A stretch of DNA of 64,000 nucleotides from contig CAWCBE010000003.1 of assembly GCA_963793825.1 (NCBI GenBank), positions 124,001 through 188,000 on the forward strand. Reading direction: 5' to 3'. The stretch's first letter is position 1. Every line of letters starts with the position of its first letter. The notes under the pieces are model-generated. The model searched no databases, was not told the DNA's origin, and worked only from the letters and a program-made list of their open reading frames with translations. This stretch comes from RYN-230 sp963793825. Lineage in GTDB: Bacteria; Actinomycetota; Actinomycetes; Streptosporangiales; Streptosporangiaceae. Below are positions 49,281 to 58,377 of this stretch, one piece after another. The position numbers and the translations under genes were made by a program.

Positions 49281-49776
49281 CACCGCCGGCCCGGGCGGCC
49301 GAGCCGCGGCGGCGGAGCAGGGAGCGGCGCCGGGTCCAGGTATGCCGGATCAGGAACCCGATGAGGACCAGGCTGGACAGCCCGTGCCAGGCGATCCTGG
49401 TGCCAGGCTCCAGCCAGTCCCAGAGCCCGGTCGCCGTGACGAACAACGTCAGCGCGAGCAGCACGCTCGCCTGGGACAGGCTCCAGCGCACCGCCCGGGA
49501 CAGCGACCGCCGCTGCCCGGCGCGGCGGATGGTGCCCCGGATCCAGGCCCGGCGGTGCCACAGGTGCGGGCCGACCGCCCCGGCGAAGACCAGCCCGATC
49601 ACGCTGTGGATCGCTATCGACACCGGCTCCAGCAGCACGGACGCCACGCACGCCGCGATCAGCAGCAGGTCCACGGCCCAGCGGCGCGCGCTGCGCCGCC
49701 GCCTCGGCCCGCCGGCGGGCCGCGCCGCGGGCGGCCCGGGGACGGGCGCGGGCTGGGCTGTCTCCTCAATGCTCAC
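49273..49776 (-). CDS. DUF4405-like four-helix membrane protein
   Basis: 167-aa protein with four hydrophobic helices and His residues in helix ends: VSIAIHSVIGLVFAGAVGPHLWHRRAW and IAWHGLSSLVLIGFLIRHTWTRRR. This pattern matches DUF4405, a cytochrome b-like group that may bind haem. The start is placed at GTG 49776 (VSIEETAQPAP); an in-frame start at 49809 is possible. Confidence 0.7.
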   Translation of the reverse strand: MSIEETAQPAPVPGPPAARPAGGPRRRRSARRWAVDLLLIAACVASVLLEPVSIAIHSVIGLVFAGAVGPHLWHRRAWIRGTIRRAGQRRSLSRAVRWSLSQASVLLALTLFVTATGLWDWLEPGTRIAWHGLSSLVLIGFLIRHTWTRRRSLLRRRGSAARAGGAP

Positions 49777-49936
49777 CCTGCCACGATGGCCGGTCCCGGC
49801 CCGCGGCACATCGGCCTGCGGTGCCGTCCTCCGGGCCCCACTGCGGGCAGACGGAGGGCCGGCCCGCTACCCAGGGATGAGCCGCGCATGAGCCGCCAGG
49901 AGGAGGCGGGGCCCGCCCGGTCCAGGCCGGTGCGGG

Positions 49937-52900
49937 TCAGCCGTAGAACAGCCGTTCCATGACGGCGCGGGCCCGGCGCGCGGTGCGCCGGTAGTCCTCG
50001 ACCAGGTCCTGGCCGCCATCGGGCGGGTAGCCGAGGATCCTGGCCACCGCGCTCAGTTCGGCCTGCTTGACCGGCAGCACGTCTGAGGGGCGGCCGCGCA
50101 GCAGCACGACTGCGTTACGGATCCTGGTGGCCAGCCGCCAGGAGGCGGCGAGCGCGGCCGCGTCATCGCCCCGGACCAGGCCCGCCTCCTCGGCCGCCGT
50201 CAGCGCCGCGAGGGTGCGGGTGGTCCGCAGCCCGGGCACCTCATAGGCGTGAGTGAGCTGCAGCAACTGGACCACCCACTCCACGTCGGACAGGCCGCCG
50301 GGGCCGAGCTTGAGATGCAGGGCCGGGTCCGTGCCGCGGGGCATCCGCTCGGCTTCCATGCGGGCCTTGAGCCGCCTGATCTCCCGCACCGAGGCCTCGG
50401 AGATGCCGCCCGCAGGGTACCGGAACTCATCGGCCATGGCCCGGAAACGGTGGCCAAGCTCCCGGTCCCCGGCGGCTGGTTCGGCCCGGAGCAGCGCCTG
50501 CGCCTCCCAGGCGAGCGACCAGCGCTCGTAGTAGGCGCGGTAGGACGCGAGCGTGCGGACCAGCGGGCCCTGCCGGCCCTCCGGCCGCAGCCCGGGATCG
50601 ATCTGGAGCGGCGGATCGGGGGCGGGCTGGCCGAGCAGCCTGCGCATCTCCTCAGCCACCGCGTGCGCGGCCTGCGACGCCGCCTGCTCCGGCACGCCAG
50701 GCAGCGGGTCGTGCACGAACATCACGTCCGCGTCGCTGCCGTAACCGGTCTCCCGGCCGCCGAACCGGCCCATGCCCACCACGAGCACCCGGGTGGGCAG
50801 TGGTCCCCCCTTCTCGCGCTCGACGTGGCGGATCGCCGCGTCCAGCGCGCCCCCGATGGCCACCGCCGTGATCACGGTCAGCGCCTCGCTGGACTCCTCC
50901 ACCGGGGTCAGCCCGAGCAGGTCCGCGGCCGCGGTGCGGAGCAGCTCGCGGCGGCGCAGCGCGCGGACCGCCTGAGCCGCCCCCTCGGCGGTGGCGTGCC
51001 TGCCGACGACCGCGGCCACCTCGGCGTGCAGCGCCGCGGCCGGGCGCGGGGCCAGTTGCTCGTCCGAGCCGAGCAGGGCGACCGTCTCGGGGGCACGCAT
51101 CAGCAGGTCCGTCGCATAGCGGCTGGAGGCGAGCAGCCGGGCCATCCGGCGGGCCACGTTCGTGTCGTCGCGGAGCAGCCGCAGGTACCAGGGCGAGTCG
51201 CCGAGGGCGTCGCTGACCTGGCGGAACGCCAGCAGCCCGGCGTCCGGCTGGGCCGCGTCGGCGAACCATCCCAGCATCACCGGGAGCAGCGTGCGCTGGA
51301 TAGCGGCCCGCCGGGACACCCCCGAGGTGAGGGCCTCGATGTGCCGCAGCGCGCCGACCGGGTCAGCGTAGCCGAGGGCCTCAAGCCGGGCCCGGGCCTC
51401 CTCCCGGGTCAGCCGGACCGCGCCGGTGGGCAGCCGGGCCACCGCATCCAGCAGCGGCCGGTAGAACAGCTTCTCGTGCAGCCGCCTGGCTTCCCGGGCG
51501 TGCTGCCGCCACTGGGCCATCAGCTCGGCGGCCGGGTCGGCGCGCGACGGCGGCCCGGGCGCGGCCGCGCCGTCCCGGGTACGGGCCCGGCGCAGCGCAC
51601 GGCCCAGCCGGCGCAGCGCCGCGTCGTCCTCCGGAAGCGTGTGAGTGCGCCGCAGCTGGCGGAGCTGCAGCAGGTGCTCGACGGTGCGCAGGAAGCGGTA
51701 GGCGGAGGCCATCGTGGCCGCGTCCTCCCGGCCGACGTAGCCACCCCTGGCCAGCCCGGCCAGCGCCGGGAGGGTGCCCCGTTCCCGCAGCGCCTCATCC
51801 GTCCGGCCGTGCACCAGCTGCAGCAACTGCACGGCGAACTCAATGTCGCGCAGCCCGCCTGGTCCGAGCTTGAGCTGGCGCGCGGCTTCGCCGGGAGCCA
51901 GGTTACCGATCACCCGGCGGCGCATCGCCTGCACGTCCGCCACGAAGTGGGGCCGCCGCGAAGCCTGCCACACCATGGGGCTGAGCGCGTCGATGTAGGC
52001 CTGCCCCAGTTCCCGGTCGCCGGCCACTGGGCGGGCCTTGAGCAGGGCCTGGAACTCCCAGGTCTTGGCCCAGCGCTCGTAGTAGGCGCGGTGGCTGGCC
52101 AGGGTGCGCACCAGGGGGCCATCCCGGCCTTCCGGGCGCAGGTTCGGGTCCACCGGGAACAGCGCCCCTTCGGGGGTGGCCTGCGAGCAGACCCGGACCA
52201 GGCCGGCCGCCAGCCGGGTAGCAGTGCGCAGCGCCGCGGTCTCGTCGGCGGGCTCCCGGGGATCGCCGCCCGGGGCCGCCCCGGGGGCCCCGACGAAGAT
52301 CACGTCTACGTCGCTGGCGTAGTTGAGTTCCCGGCCGCCGCACTTGCCCATGGCGATCACGGCCAGCCGGGCCGGTGCCGCGTCGTCCGGCAGCTGTGAC
52401 CGGGCTATCGCCAGCGCCGCCTCCAGCGCCGCAGCGGCCAGGTCCGCGAGCTCCGCCGCGGTCTCATCCACGGTCACCGCGCCGGTCAGGTCCCGTGCGG
52501 CCAGGTGCAGCAGGCGGCGGCGGTAGGCCGCGGGCAGCGCGGTAGCCGGATCACCGCCGTGGGCGGCGGCCGGGTCCGCCGCCGGGTCGGCATCGTCGGG
52601 GCGCGCGCCGACCGCCCGCAGCAGCTCGGCCCGCAGGTCCTCCCCGGACGCCCCGCGCAGGGCATCCGGCCCGGACAGCACGTGCCAGTCCCCCGGGTGG
52701 CGGGCCAGGTGGTCGCCGAGGGCCGTGCTGGCGCCGAGTACGGCGGTGAGCCGGGCGCGCAGCCCGGCGTCCTCGCGCAGCGCTCTGGTCAGGGCGGCGT
52801 CGCGGGGCATCCGGGCCAGCGCGGCCACCGCCAGGTCCGGGTCGGCCGCGGCGGCGAGCGCGGTCAGCAGGCCTCCGTCGGCACCGTCCGCGTCCAGGGC

Positions 52901-52996
52901 CAGGTCGTCGCCGATGATCCGCTCGGCCCGGGCGGCGTCGGCGAAGCCCATCCGGGCCAGCCTCCCGGCCGGTGTCGTCCTCCGGCGCACGCTCAC
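49937..52996 (-). CDS. glnE: Glutamine synthetase adenylyltransferase/adenylyl-removing enzyme
   Basis: 1019-aa bifunctional regulator of GlnA. Two nucleotidyltransferase domains are seen: the N-terminal deadenylylase with GKCGGRELNYASDVDVIFVG near 232-251 and the C-terminal adenylylase with GMGRFGGRETGYGSDADVMFVHDP near 742-765. Each is followed by RPEGR.GPLVRTLASYRAYYERW and KLGPGGL.D.E..VQLLQL segments. The start is GTG 52996, where a TACGGT box lies at leaderless spacing; a longer in-frame start at 53068 adds 24 unlikely residues. It lies between glnA and glnA2 as in Streptomyces. Confidence 0.95.
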   Translation of the reverse strand: MSVRRRTTPAGRLARMGFADAARAERIIGDDLALDADGADGGLLTALAAAADPDLAVAALARMPRDAALTRALREDAGLRARLTAVLGASTALGDHLARHPGDWHVLSGPDALRGASGEDLRAELLRAVGARPDDADPAADPAAAHGGDPATALPAAYRRRLLHLAARDLTGAVTVDETAAELADLAAAALEAALAIARSQLPDDAAPARLAVIAMGKCGGRELNYASDVDVIFVGAPGAAPGGDPREPADETAALRTATRLAAGLVRVCSQATPEGALFPVDPNLRPEGRDGPLVRTLASHRAYYERWAKTWEFQALLKARPVAGDRELGQAYIDALSPMVWQASRRPHFVADVQAMRRRVIGNLAPGEAARQLKLGPGGLRDIEFAVQLLQLVHGRTDEALRERGTLPALAGLARGGYVGREDAATMASAYRFLRTVEHLLQLRQLRRTHTLPEDDAALRRLGRALRRARTRDGAAAPGPPSRADPAAELMAQWRQHAREARRLHEKLFYRPLLDAVARLPTGAVRLTREEARARLEALGYADPVGALRHIEALTSGVSRRAAIQRTLLPVMLGWFADAAQPDAGLLAFRQVSDALGDSPWYLRLLRDDTNVARRMARLLASSRYATDLLMRAPETVALLGSDEQLAPRPAAALHAEVAAVVGRHATAEGAAQAVRALRRRELLRTAAADLLGLTPVEESSEALTVITAVAIGGALDAAIRHVEREKGGPLPTRVLVVGMGRFGGRETGYGSDADVMFVHDPLPGVPEQAASQAAHAVAEEMRRLLGQPAPDPPLQIDPGLRPEGRQGPLVRTLASYRAYYERWSLAWEAQALLRAEPAAGDRELGHRFRAMADEFRYPAGGISEASVREIRRLKARMEAERMPRGTDPALHLKLGPGGLSDVEWVVQLLQLTHAYEVPGLRTTRTLAALTAAEEAGLVRGDDAAALAASWRLATRIRNAVVLLRGRPSDVLPVKQAELSAVARILGYPPDGGQDLVEDYRRTARRARAVMERLFYG

Positions 52997-53002
52997 CCCT
53001 GC

Positions 53003-53008
53003 ACCGTA
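53003..53008 (-). promoter_or_regulatory. -10 box TACGGT, leaderless start of glnE
   Basis: TACGGT, spacer GCAGGG and the GTG at 52996 on the minus strand. Confidence 0.5.
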
Positions 53009-53135
53009 ACGGCATTGGGCGCAGCGGGAATCGCCGGGAGGGGACTGTGTTGCGGGCGCCGGGCCCACGGCAGGCGCGGCGCGAGGCAGTGCAGCCGGGC
53101 CGGGTGAGGCTGGCGCCCGGGATGGCTCTGCTCTG

Positions 53136-53247
53136 CCGGAGGGTTCCCCGGCCTAGCCGGGGGGGAGTGCTAGGCCCGGGGAACCCTCCGGCTCCCTGTC
53201 AGAAGCCGGGAGGCTCCGGCGCCGGGGCCGTCAGAGACGGCCCCGGC
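53136..53247 (-). terminator. Hairpin cluster between the AfsR-like gene and glnE
   Basis: The first hairpin has 22-bp arms (53136-53157 with 53169-53191, one bulged base) containing GGTTCCCCGG and CCTAGC. The second is a perfect 12-bp stem GCCGGGGCCGTC / GACGGCCCCGGC with an AGA loop at 53221-53247. It would stop minus-strand transcripts of the AfsR-like gene before glnE. The remaining gene-free sequence from 53009 to 53336 shows nothing else clear. Confidence 0.65.
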
Positions 53248-53336
53248 AGGGGGGTGCACCGGGGGGGGTAGGTGCACAACCGCTAGTGTTCGCCGGCCCG
53301 GTAACGTCCCGGTAGCGTCAGTTAGTGAAGGGATTG

Positions 53337-56300
53337 TCAGGCTCCGACCGCGTCGGCGCGAAGCCGGCCAGGCAGCGTGCCCCCGCCCGCGGCCACCGGG
53401 AGGGTGCCCGGCAGCGGCACCTCGCCGCGCAGCCTGGCCCGGACCTGGTCCGCGTCCGAGTGGTTCAGATCCTCCAGGATGGTCAGGGCGTCCTGCCAGG
53501 CGTGTGCGGCCGACCCCGGCTCGCCGATCGCGTGATAGGCGTCCCCGAGGTGGACCAGCATCGTGGTCTGGTAGTAGCCCGGCCGGAAGCCCTCGATGGT
53601 GCGCAGCGCGGTGCGCAGGCAGCCGATCGCCTCGTCCAGCCGGCCCAGGTGGAACAGCACGTAGCCGACGCTGTCCCAGGTGGCGGCCTGGTTGAGCGGG
53701 TCCCCGTGGCCCTGGTACATGCCGAGCGCCTGCCCGCAGTACTCCAGGGCCAGCTCGAACTCGCCGAGCTTGGCGTGTATCCAGCCGACGCCGTTGAGCA
53801 TTCTGGCCTGGCCCGGCTCGTCACCTTCCGCCCGGTACAAGTCGAGGGACCGCCGGGCGTGCCCGAGCGCCTCGGCCAGCCGGCCCTGCCGCTCGGCCAG
53901 CAGCATGATCTCGTTGTGCGCGCGGGCCTCACCAAGCCGGTCGCCGGCCTGCCGGTGCAGGTCCAGCGACTGACGGCAGTAGTCGCGCGCCTCGGCGAGC
54001 AAGCCGAGCCGGCCGAAGGCCGCGCCGAGATCCCGGCAGGCGTGGGCCTGGCCGCTCAGGTCACCGAGGCGACGCGCCGCGGCCACCGCGGTCTGCTGGA
54101 TGGCGACCTGGTCGTGCCAGTAGCCGGCCCGGTCGAACAGCAGCCACACCGCCCACGGCAGCTGCCACGCGTAGCTGCCGAGCCCGGCCTGGTCGGCCAG
54201 CGCGATCGCGGCCAGCAGGACCTGCCGCTCGGCGGCGAACCAGTCCCGCGCCCCGCTCACCGAGCTCAGGGTCTCCGGGGTGGCGCCCGGCTGCGGGGGC
54301 GCCAGCCGCACATGGGCCCGGGTCGGGTTGAGGGCCAGGCTGCCTGAGTAGGCGCTGTGCAGGTAGTGATCCAGGATCCGGCGTACCGCCTGCTGCTGGT
54401 CGGCCTCATCGTCCGTCGTGCGGGCCAGGTCGGCCGCGTAGGCGCGGAGCAGGTCGTGGAAGGCGTAGCGGCCCGGGGCATGCTCGGCGATCAGGTGCGC
54501 ATCCGCCAGCTCGGCGACCGCGGCCGCGGCCCGGGACGGTTCCAGCGCCGCCAGGCTGGCCGCGGCCGCGACGCTGAAGTCCGGCCCGGGGTGCAGGCCG
54601 AGCAGCCGGAACAGCCGGCCCGCGGTCTCGCTGAGCTGCTCGCAGGACCAGGAGAACACGGCCCGGACGCTGGCCACCGGGTCCCCGGCGTCCAGGGCGT
54701 CCAGCCGCCCCTGCGCGTCGGCGAGCTCCCGGGCCAGCCCGGTCAGCGGCAGGAATGGCCGGGCCGCCGCCCGGGCGGCCACGATGCTCAGCGCCAGGGG
54801 CAGCCGGGAGCATGACTCGATGAGCTCGTCGGCCGCCTCCGCCTCGGCCCCGGCCCGCTCGCCCAGCCGCCCGGCCAGCAGCTCATGGGCCTCGGCCGCG
54901 GTCAGCACGTCGAGCTGGACGAGCCGGGCGCTCTCGGTCGCGGCCAGGCTGGGCAGCCGGTTCCGGCTGGTCACCAGGACCAGGCAGGCCGGGCTGCCCG
55001 GCAGCAGCGGCCGTACCTGGGCGGGATCGCGGGCGTTGTCCAGGATGACCAGCATCCGCTTATCCGCCAGCACGCTGCGGTACAGGGCCGCCTGGGCGTC
55101 GATGCTGTCCGGCATCTGCTCCTCGGTCACCCCGAACGCGCCGAGGAACCAGCGGAGCGCGTCGGCCGGGGTCACCGGCGAGCCAGAGGGGCCGAAGCCA
55201 CGCAGGTTGACGTAGAGCTGGCCGTCGGGGAAGTCCGCCGCGCACTGGTGCGCCCAGTGCACCGCGAGCGCCGTCTTGCCGGCTCCGGCCGTCCCCCCGA
55301 TGACGAGGATCTTGACCGCCCGGGACGCGGCGGCGTCGCGCATCCAGGTCTGCAGTTCGGCCAGTTCCGCGCTGCGCCCGGCGAAGTGGGCCACGCCGGC
55401 CGGCAGCTGGCGCGGCACGACCGCGGCCCCGCGGCCGGCCTGGCCGGCGGCAGCGCCAGGCGCGGCCGTAGCCGGGACCGTCCTGTCCGGGCTCACGGCG
55501 GGCGTCCCGGCCAGCTGCGGCCCGGCCGGCACCCGCACCCGCGGCGGGCCGCCCCGGCCCGGCCCGGCGGAGCGGATCCGGGCCTGGCCGGCCTTCGCCG
55601 GTCCCTGGCGGGCGGCCCCGGCCGCTGCTTCGCCGCCGCGGCCCGCCCGCGCGACGGTCACTGCAGTCCCGGCCGGCGCGGCACCGTCCATGGCGGCATG
55701 CTCGCGGGGCGGGCGCAGGAAGCCGGCCAGCGCCGGCCCAGGCGCGGCCAGCCCGGGGTCCGCGGCCAGGATGCCGACATGCAGGTCACGAAGCTCCTCG
55801 CCGGGCTCCACCCCGAGCTCATCCACCAGCATCCGCCGGGTCCGCTGGTAGGCGGCCAGCGCCTCCGCCTGCCGTCCGCAGCGGTACAGGGCCAGCATCA
55901 GCTGGGCGTGGAAGCGCTCCCGCCACGGGTGGTCGCGGGCCAGCTGGGTGAGCTCGGCGACCAGCTCGGCGTGACGGCCCTGGGCCAGCCCGGCGTCCAT
56001 CCGCCATTCCTGGGCCTGCATCCGCAGTGCGTCGAGTCGCGGCACTTCGGCCGTGATCAGCGCGTTCGAGGGCACGTCAACCAGCGGGTTCCCGCGCCAC
56101 AGGCCGAGCGCCTCGCCCAGCACCTCCCAGGTCGGCCCGGCGCTGGCCGCCGCGTCGCCCTGCCGGACCGCGTCAGCGCCCTGCGCGCACAGCGCCGTGA
56201 AGTGCAGCGCGTCCACCTCGGCGGGCGTGGCTTCCAGCGCATAACCAGGGTCACGGGTGATGATCCGGGGGCCGGCCACCGGACCGAGAACCTGGCGGAG

Positions 56301-56507
56301 CCGCTTCACATAGTTGCGGATCGCCACCCGGGCCCCGGACGGCGGCGCACCGTCCCAGATGACCTCGGCCAGCTCGTCGTAGGAGGCCACCTGCCCAGCA
56401 CGGAGGGCCAGCGCGGCGAGGATCACCCGCTGCTTGGGCGCAGGGACGGTCACCTCGGCGCCGTCAGCCCGAACCATTAATGGCCCGAGCACTCCCACCC
56501 AGAACAC
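53337..56507 (-). CDS. AfsR/SARP-family regulator with NB-ARC and TPR domains
   Basis: 1056-aa transcription factor of AfsR type. An OmpR-like winged helix at about 10-95 (RVILAALALRAGQVASYDELAEVIWDG ... VAIRNYVKRLRQVLG) is followed by a bacterial transcriptional activation domain at about 100-245 ending ELGVEPGEELRDLH. After a Pro/Ala-rich linker comes an NB-ARC ATPase with P-loop GGTAGAGKTALAVHWAHQ and RMLVILDNARDPAQVRPLLPG, then C-terminal TPR repeats (about 780-1030). Such proteins activate secondary-metabolite or phosphate-responsive genes. The GTG at 56507 begins VFWVGVLGPLMV, the usual start. Position between glnE and glnA2 suggests a link to nitrogen metabolism, not proven. Confidence 0.9.
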   Translation of the reverse strand: MFWVGVLGPLMVRADGAEVTVPAPKQRVILAALALRAGQVASYDELAEVIWDGAPPSGARVAIRNYVKRLRQVLGPVAGPRIITRDPGYALEATPAEVDALHFTALCAQGADAVRQGDAAASAGPTWEVLGEALGLWRGNPLVDVPSNALITAEVPRLDALRMQAQEWRMDAGLAQGRHAELVAELTQLARDHPWRERFHAQLMLALYRCGRQAEALAAYQRTRRMLVDELGVEPGEELRDLHVGILAADPGLAAPGPALAGFLRPPREHAAMDGAAPAGTAVTVARAGRGGEAAAGAARQGPAKAGQARIRSAGPGRGGPPRVRVPAGPQLAGTPAVSPDRTVPATAAPGAAAGQAGRGAAVVPRQLPAGVAHFAGRSAELAELQTWMRDAAASRAVKILVIGGTAGAGKTALAVHWAHQCAADFPDGQLYVNLRGFGPSGSPVTPADALRWFLGAFGVTEEQMPDSIDAQAALYRSVLADKRMLVILDNARDPAQVRPLLPGSPACLVLVTSRNRLPSLAATESARLVQLDVLTAAEAHELLAGRLGERAGAEAEAADELIESCSRLPLALSIVAARAAARPFLPLTGLARELADAQGRLDALDAGDPVASVRAVFSWSCEQLSETAGRLFRLLGLHPGPDFSVAAAASLAALEPSRAAAAVAELADAHLIAEHAPGRYAFHDLLRAYAADLARTTDDEADQQQAVRRILDHYLHSAYSGSLALNPTRAHVRLAPPQPGATPETLSSVSGARDWFAAERQVLLAAIALADQAGLGSYAWQLPWAVWLLFDRAGYWHDQVAIQQTAVAAARRLGDLSGQAHACRDLGAAFGRLGLLAEARDYCRQSLDLHRQAGDRLGEARAHNEIMLLAERQGRLAEALGHARRSLDLYRAEGDEPGQARMLNGVGWIHAKLGEFELALEYCGQALGMYQGHGDPLNQAATWDSVGYVLFHLGRLDEAIGCLRTALRTIEGFRPGYYQTTMLVHLGDAYHAIGEPGSAAHAWQDALTILEDLNHSDADQVRARLRGEVPLPGTLPVAAGGGTLPGRLRADAVGA

Positions 56508-56579
56508 CGTGCCGTAACCCCGATCCCTGTCCCCACGCGCCGCCCCGGCGCCAGTTCTCGCCACAGTTCTGGCTGACTG

Positions 56580-57941
56580 TCACAGCACCGGCAGGTAGCG
56601 GTCCAGCTCGAACTGGGTGACCTGGTGCCGGTACTCGCGCCACTCAGCACGCTTGTTGCGCAGGAAAAAATCGAAGACCTGCTCGCCCAGTGCCTGCGCC
56701 ACCAACTCGCTGTCCTGCATCGCGGTGATCGCGTCATCCAGGCTCTGCGGCAGCGGCGAGATGCCCAGCGCCCGGCGCTCCGCCGAGGTGAGCGCCCACA
56801 CATCGTCCTCTGCCCCGGGGGGCAGTTCGTAGCCGGCCTCGATTCCTTTCAGCCCTGCTTCCAGGATCACCGCGAACGCAAGGTAAGGGTTGCAAGCGGA
56901 GTCTACCGAGCGGAACTCGACACGGGTGGCATTTCCCTTCTGCGGCTTATACATGGGCACCCGGACCAGGGCGGACCGGTTGTTATGACCCCAGCAAATG
57001 TAGGCCGGCGCCTCGCCCCCCGCTCCGGCCGTGCGCTCCGCCGCGCCCCACAGCCGCTTATACGAGTTCACCCACTGGTTACACACGGCGGTGATCTCCG
57101 CGGCGTGGCGGAGCAGCCCGGCGATGAAGGCCCGGCCCAGCTTGGACAGCTGAAATTCCGCACCCGGCTCATAAAAGACATTACGGTCACCCTCAAAGAG
57201 CGACATATGCGTATGCATGCCGGACCCGGGATACTCGGTGAACGGCTTCGGCATAAAGGATGCATACACCCCCTGCTGAAGCGCGACCTCCTTCATGACC
57301 AGCCGGAACGACATGATGTTGTCCGCGGTGGTCAGCGCGTCGGCGTAGCGGAGGTCGATTTCCTGCTGCCCTGGGCCGCCCTCATGATGGCTGAATTCCA
57401 CCGAGATGCCCATGCTCTCCAGCATCTGGATGGACACGTGCCGGAAATCGTGGGCGACGCTGTGCGGCGTGTGGTCGAAGTACCCGCCGGTGTCGATGGG
57501 CTGCGGCTTGGCGCCCGCGGCCGGCTTCTCCTTGAGCAGGAAGAACTCCACCTCGGGATGGGTGTAGAAGGTGAAGCCCAGGTCAGCGGCGTGGCTGAGG
57601 GCCCGCTTGAGCACGTAGCGCGGATCTGCGTAGGACGGCGAGCCGTCCGGCATCCGGATGTCGCAGAACATCCGGCCGACCCCGGAGGCCTCGCCCCGCC
57701 AGGGCAGCAACTGGAAGGTGGAGGCATCGGGCTTGGCCAGCATGTCGGCCTCGTAGACCCGGGCGAAGCCCTCGATCGCTGACCCGTCGAACCCGATGCC
57801 CTCGGCGAACGCGCCCTCCAGCTCAGCAGGGGCAACCGCCACCGACTTGAGGTAGCCCAGCACGTCGGTGAACCACAGCCGGACGAAGCGGATGTCCCGC
57901 TCCTCCAGCGTGCGGAGGACGAATTCTTCCTGCCTGTCCAT
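56580..57941 (-). CDS. glnA2: Glutamine synthetase family protein, GlnA2 type
   Basis: 453-aa type I glutamine synthetase-fold protein. It keeps FDGSAIEGFARV, THPEVEFFLL, EFSHHEGGPGQQEID, KPFTEYPGSGMHTHMS and NNRSALVRVP. The position equivalent to the adenylylation loop is SACNPYLAFAVIL. In actinomycetes the GlnA2 branch has been shown to act as gamma-glutamylpolyamine synthetase rather than in ammonia assimilation; sequence alone does not settle this copy. ATG 57941 has AGGACAGG upstream. It is located next to glnE, and a two-half-site GlnR-like motif lies upstream. Confidence 0.9.
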   Translation of the reverse strand: MDRQEEFVLRTLEERDIRFVRLWFTDVLGYLKSVAVAPAELEGAFAEGIGFDGSAIEGFARVYEADMLAKPDASTFQLLPWRGEASGVGRMFCDIRMPDGSPSYADPRYVLKRALSHAADLGFTFYTHPEVEFFLLKEKPAAGAKPQPIDTGGYFDHTPHSVAHDFRHVSIQMLESMGISVEFSHHEGGPGQQEIDLRYADALTTADNIMSFRLVMKEVALQQGVYASFMPKPFTEYPGSGMHTHMSLFEGDRNVFYEPGAEFQLSKLGRAFIAGLLRHAAEITAVCNQWVNSYKRLWGAAERTAGAGGEAPAYICWGHNNRSALVRVPMYKPQKGNATRVEFRSVDSACNPYLAFAVILEAGLKGIEAGYELPPGAEDDVWALTSAERRALGISPLPQSLDDAITAMQDSELVAQALGEQVFDFFLRNKRAEWREYRHQVTQFELDRYLPVL

Positions 57942-58045
57942 GACAGCCTGTCCTTGCTGGTCAGCGGCTTTTACCTGCGTGGATGCGGGCAGCACAGCAT
58001 ATCGGCTGACCGAGCCTGCCCTGGGCGTCAGTGTCTCGCGACCGT

Positions 58046-58061
58046 GTTACCAGGACGTTAC
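58046..58061 (-). promoter_or_regulatory. GTAAC-N6-GTAAC, possible GlnR site of glnA2
   Basis: Two GTAAC half-sites with a 6-nt gap on the minus strand, about 105 bp before the glnA2 start. Spacing matches the glnA box but only two half-sites are clear. Confidence 0.45.
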
Positions 58062-58063
58062 AA

Positions 58064-58091
58064 GGCCGCAGCGAGTCTACTCGCTGCGGCC
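58064..58091. terminator. 28-bp perfect hairpin upstream of glnA2
   Basis: 13-bp stem GGCCGCAGCGAGT / ACTCGCTGCGGCC around CT, immediately next to the GlnR-like site. It separates the divergent glnA2 and NAD synthase promoters. Between it and 58365 (about 270 bp) no gene is supported apart from a 15-bp tandem repeat. Confidence 0.5.
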
Positions 58092-58262
58092 CCGGCTGGC
58101 CTACCGCCGGACGGTAACCATGGCTGGCTGCCCGACGCGGAACTGGCCGCCCCGGCCCAGTCGGGCAGGATCGCGGCCGCCGCCCTGGCCGCCTGCCAGC
58201 GGCTGAGCGCCCGGCTGGAAGCGGAGGCGGGCGTCCGTCCGCCCCGCGGAGCCGCCCGCTGG

Positions 58263-58322
58263 CCAGCCGGGTCCGAGCCAGCCGGGTCCGAGCCAGCCGG
58301 GTCCGGGCCAGCCGGGTGCGGG
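58263..58322 (+). repeat. Four 15-bp tandem repeats
   Basis: CCAGCCGGGTCCGAG and close variants, four head-to-tail copies, 56 bp before the NAD synthase start. Noncoding or part of a decayed frame. Confidence 0.85.
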
Positions 58323-58365
58323 CCGCCCCTGGGCACGCTGCTGCCGCGGATGAACCGCCCCGGCA

Positions 58366-58371
58366 TACAGT
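58366..58371 (+). promoter_or_regulatory. -10 box TACAGT, leaderless start of NAD synthase
   Basis: TACAGT, a 6-nt spacer and the GTG at 58378. Confidence 0.5.
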
Positions 58372-58377
58372 GACAAG

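Noticed and set aside
57954..58365. Plus-strand frame upstream of NAD synthase
   Set aside because: It starts inside the glnA2 promoter, crosses a 28-bp hairpin and a 15-bp tandem repeat, and matches no family I know; a helical stretch near 58130-58230 is the only protein-like part.
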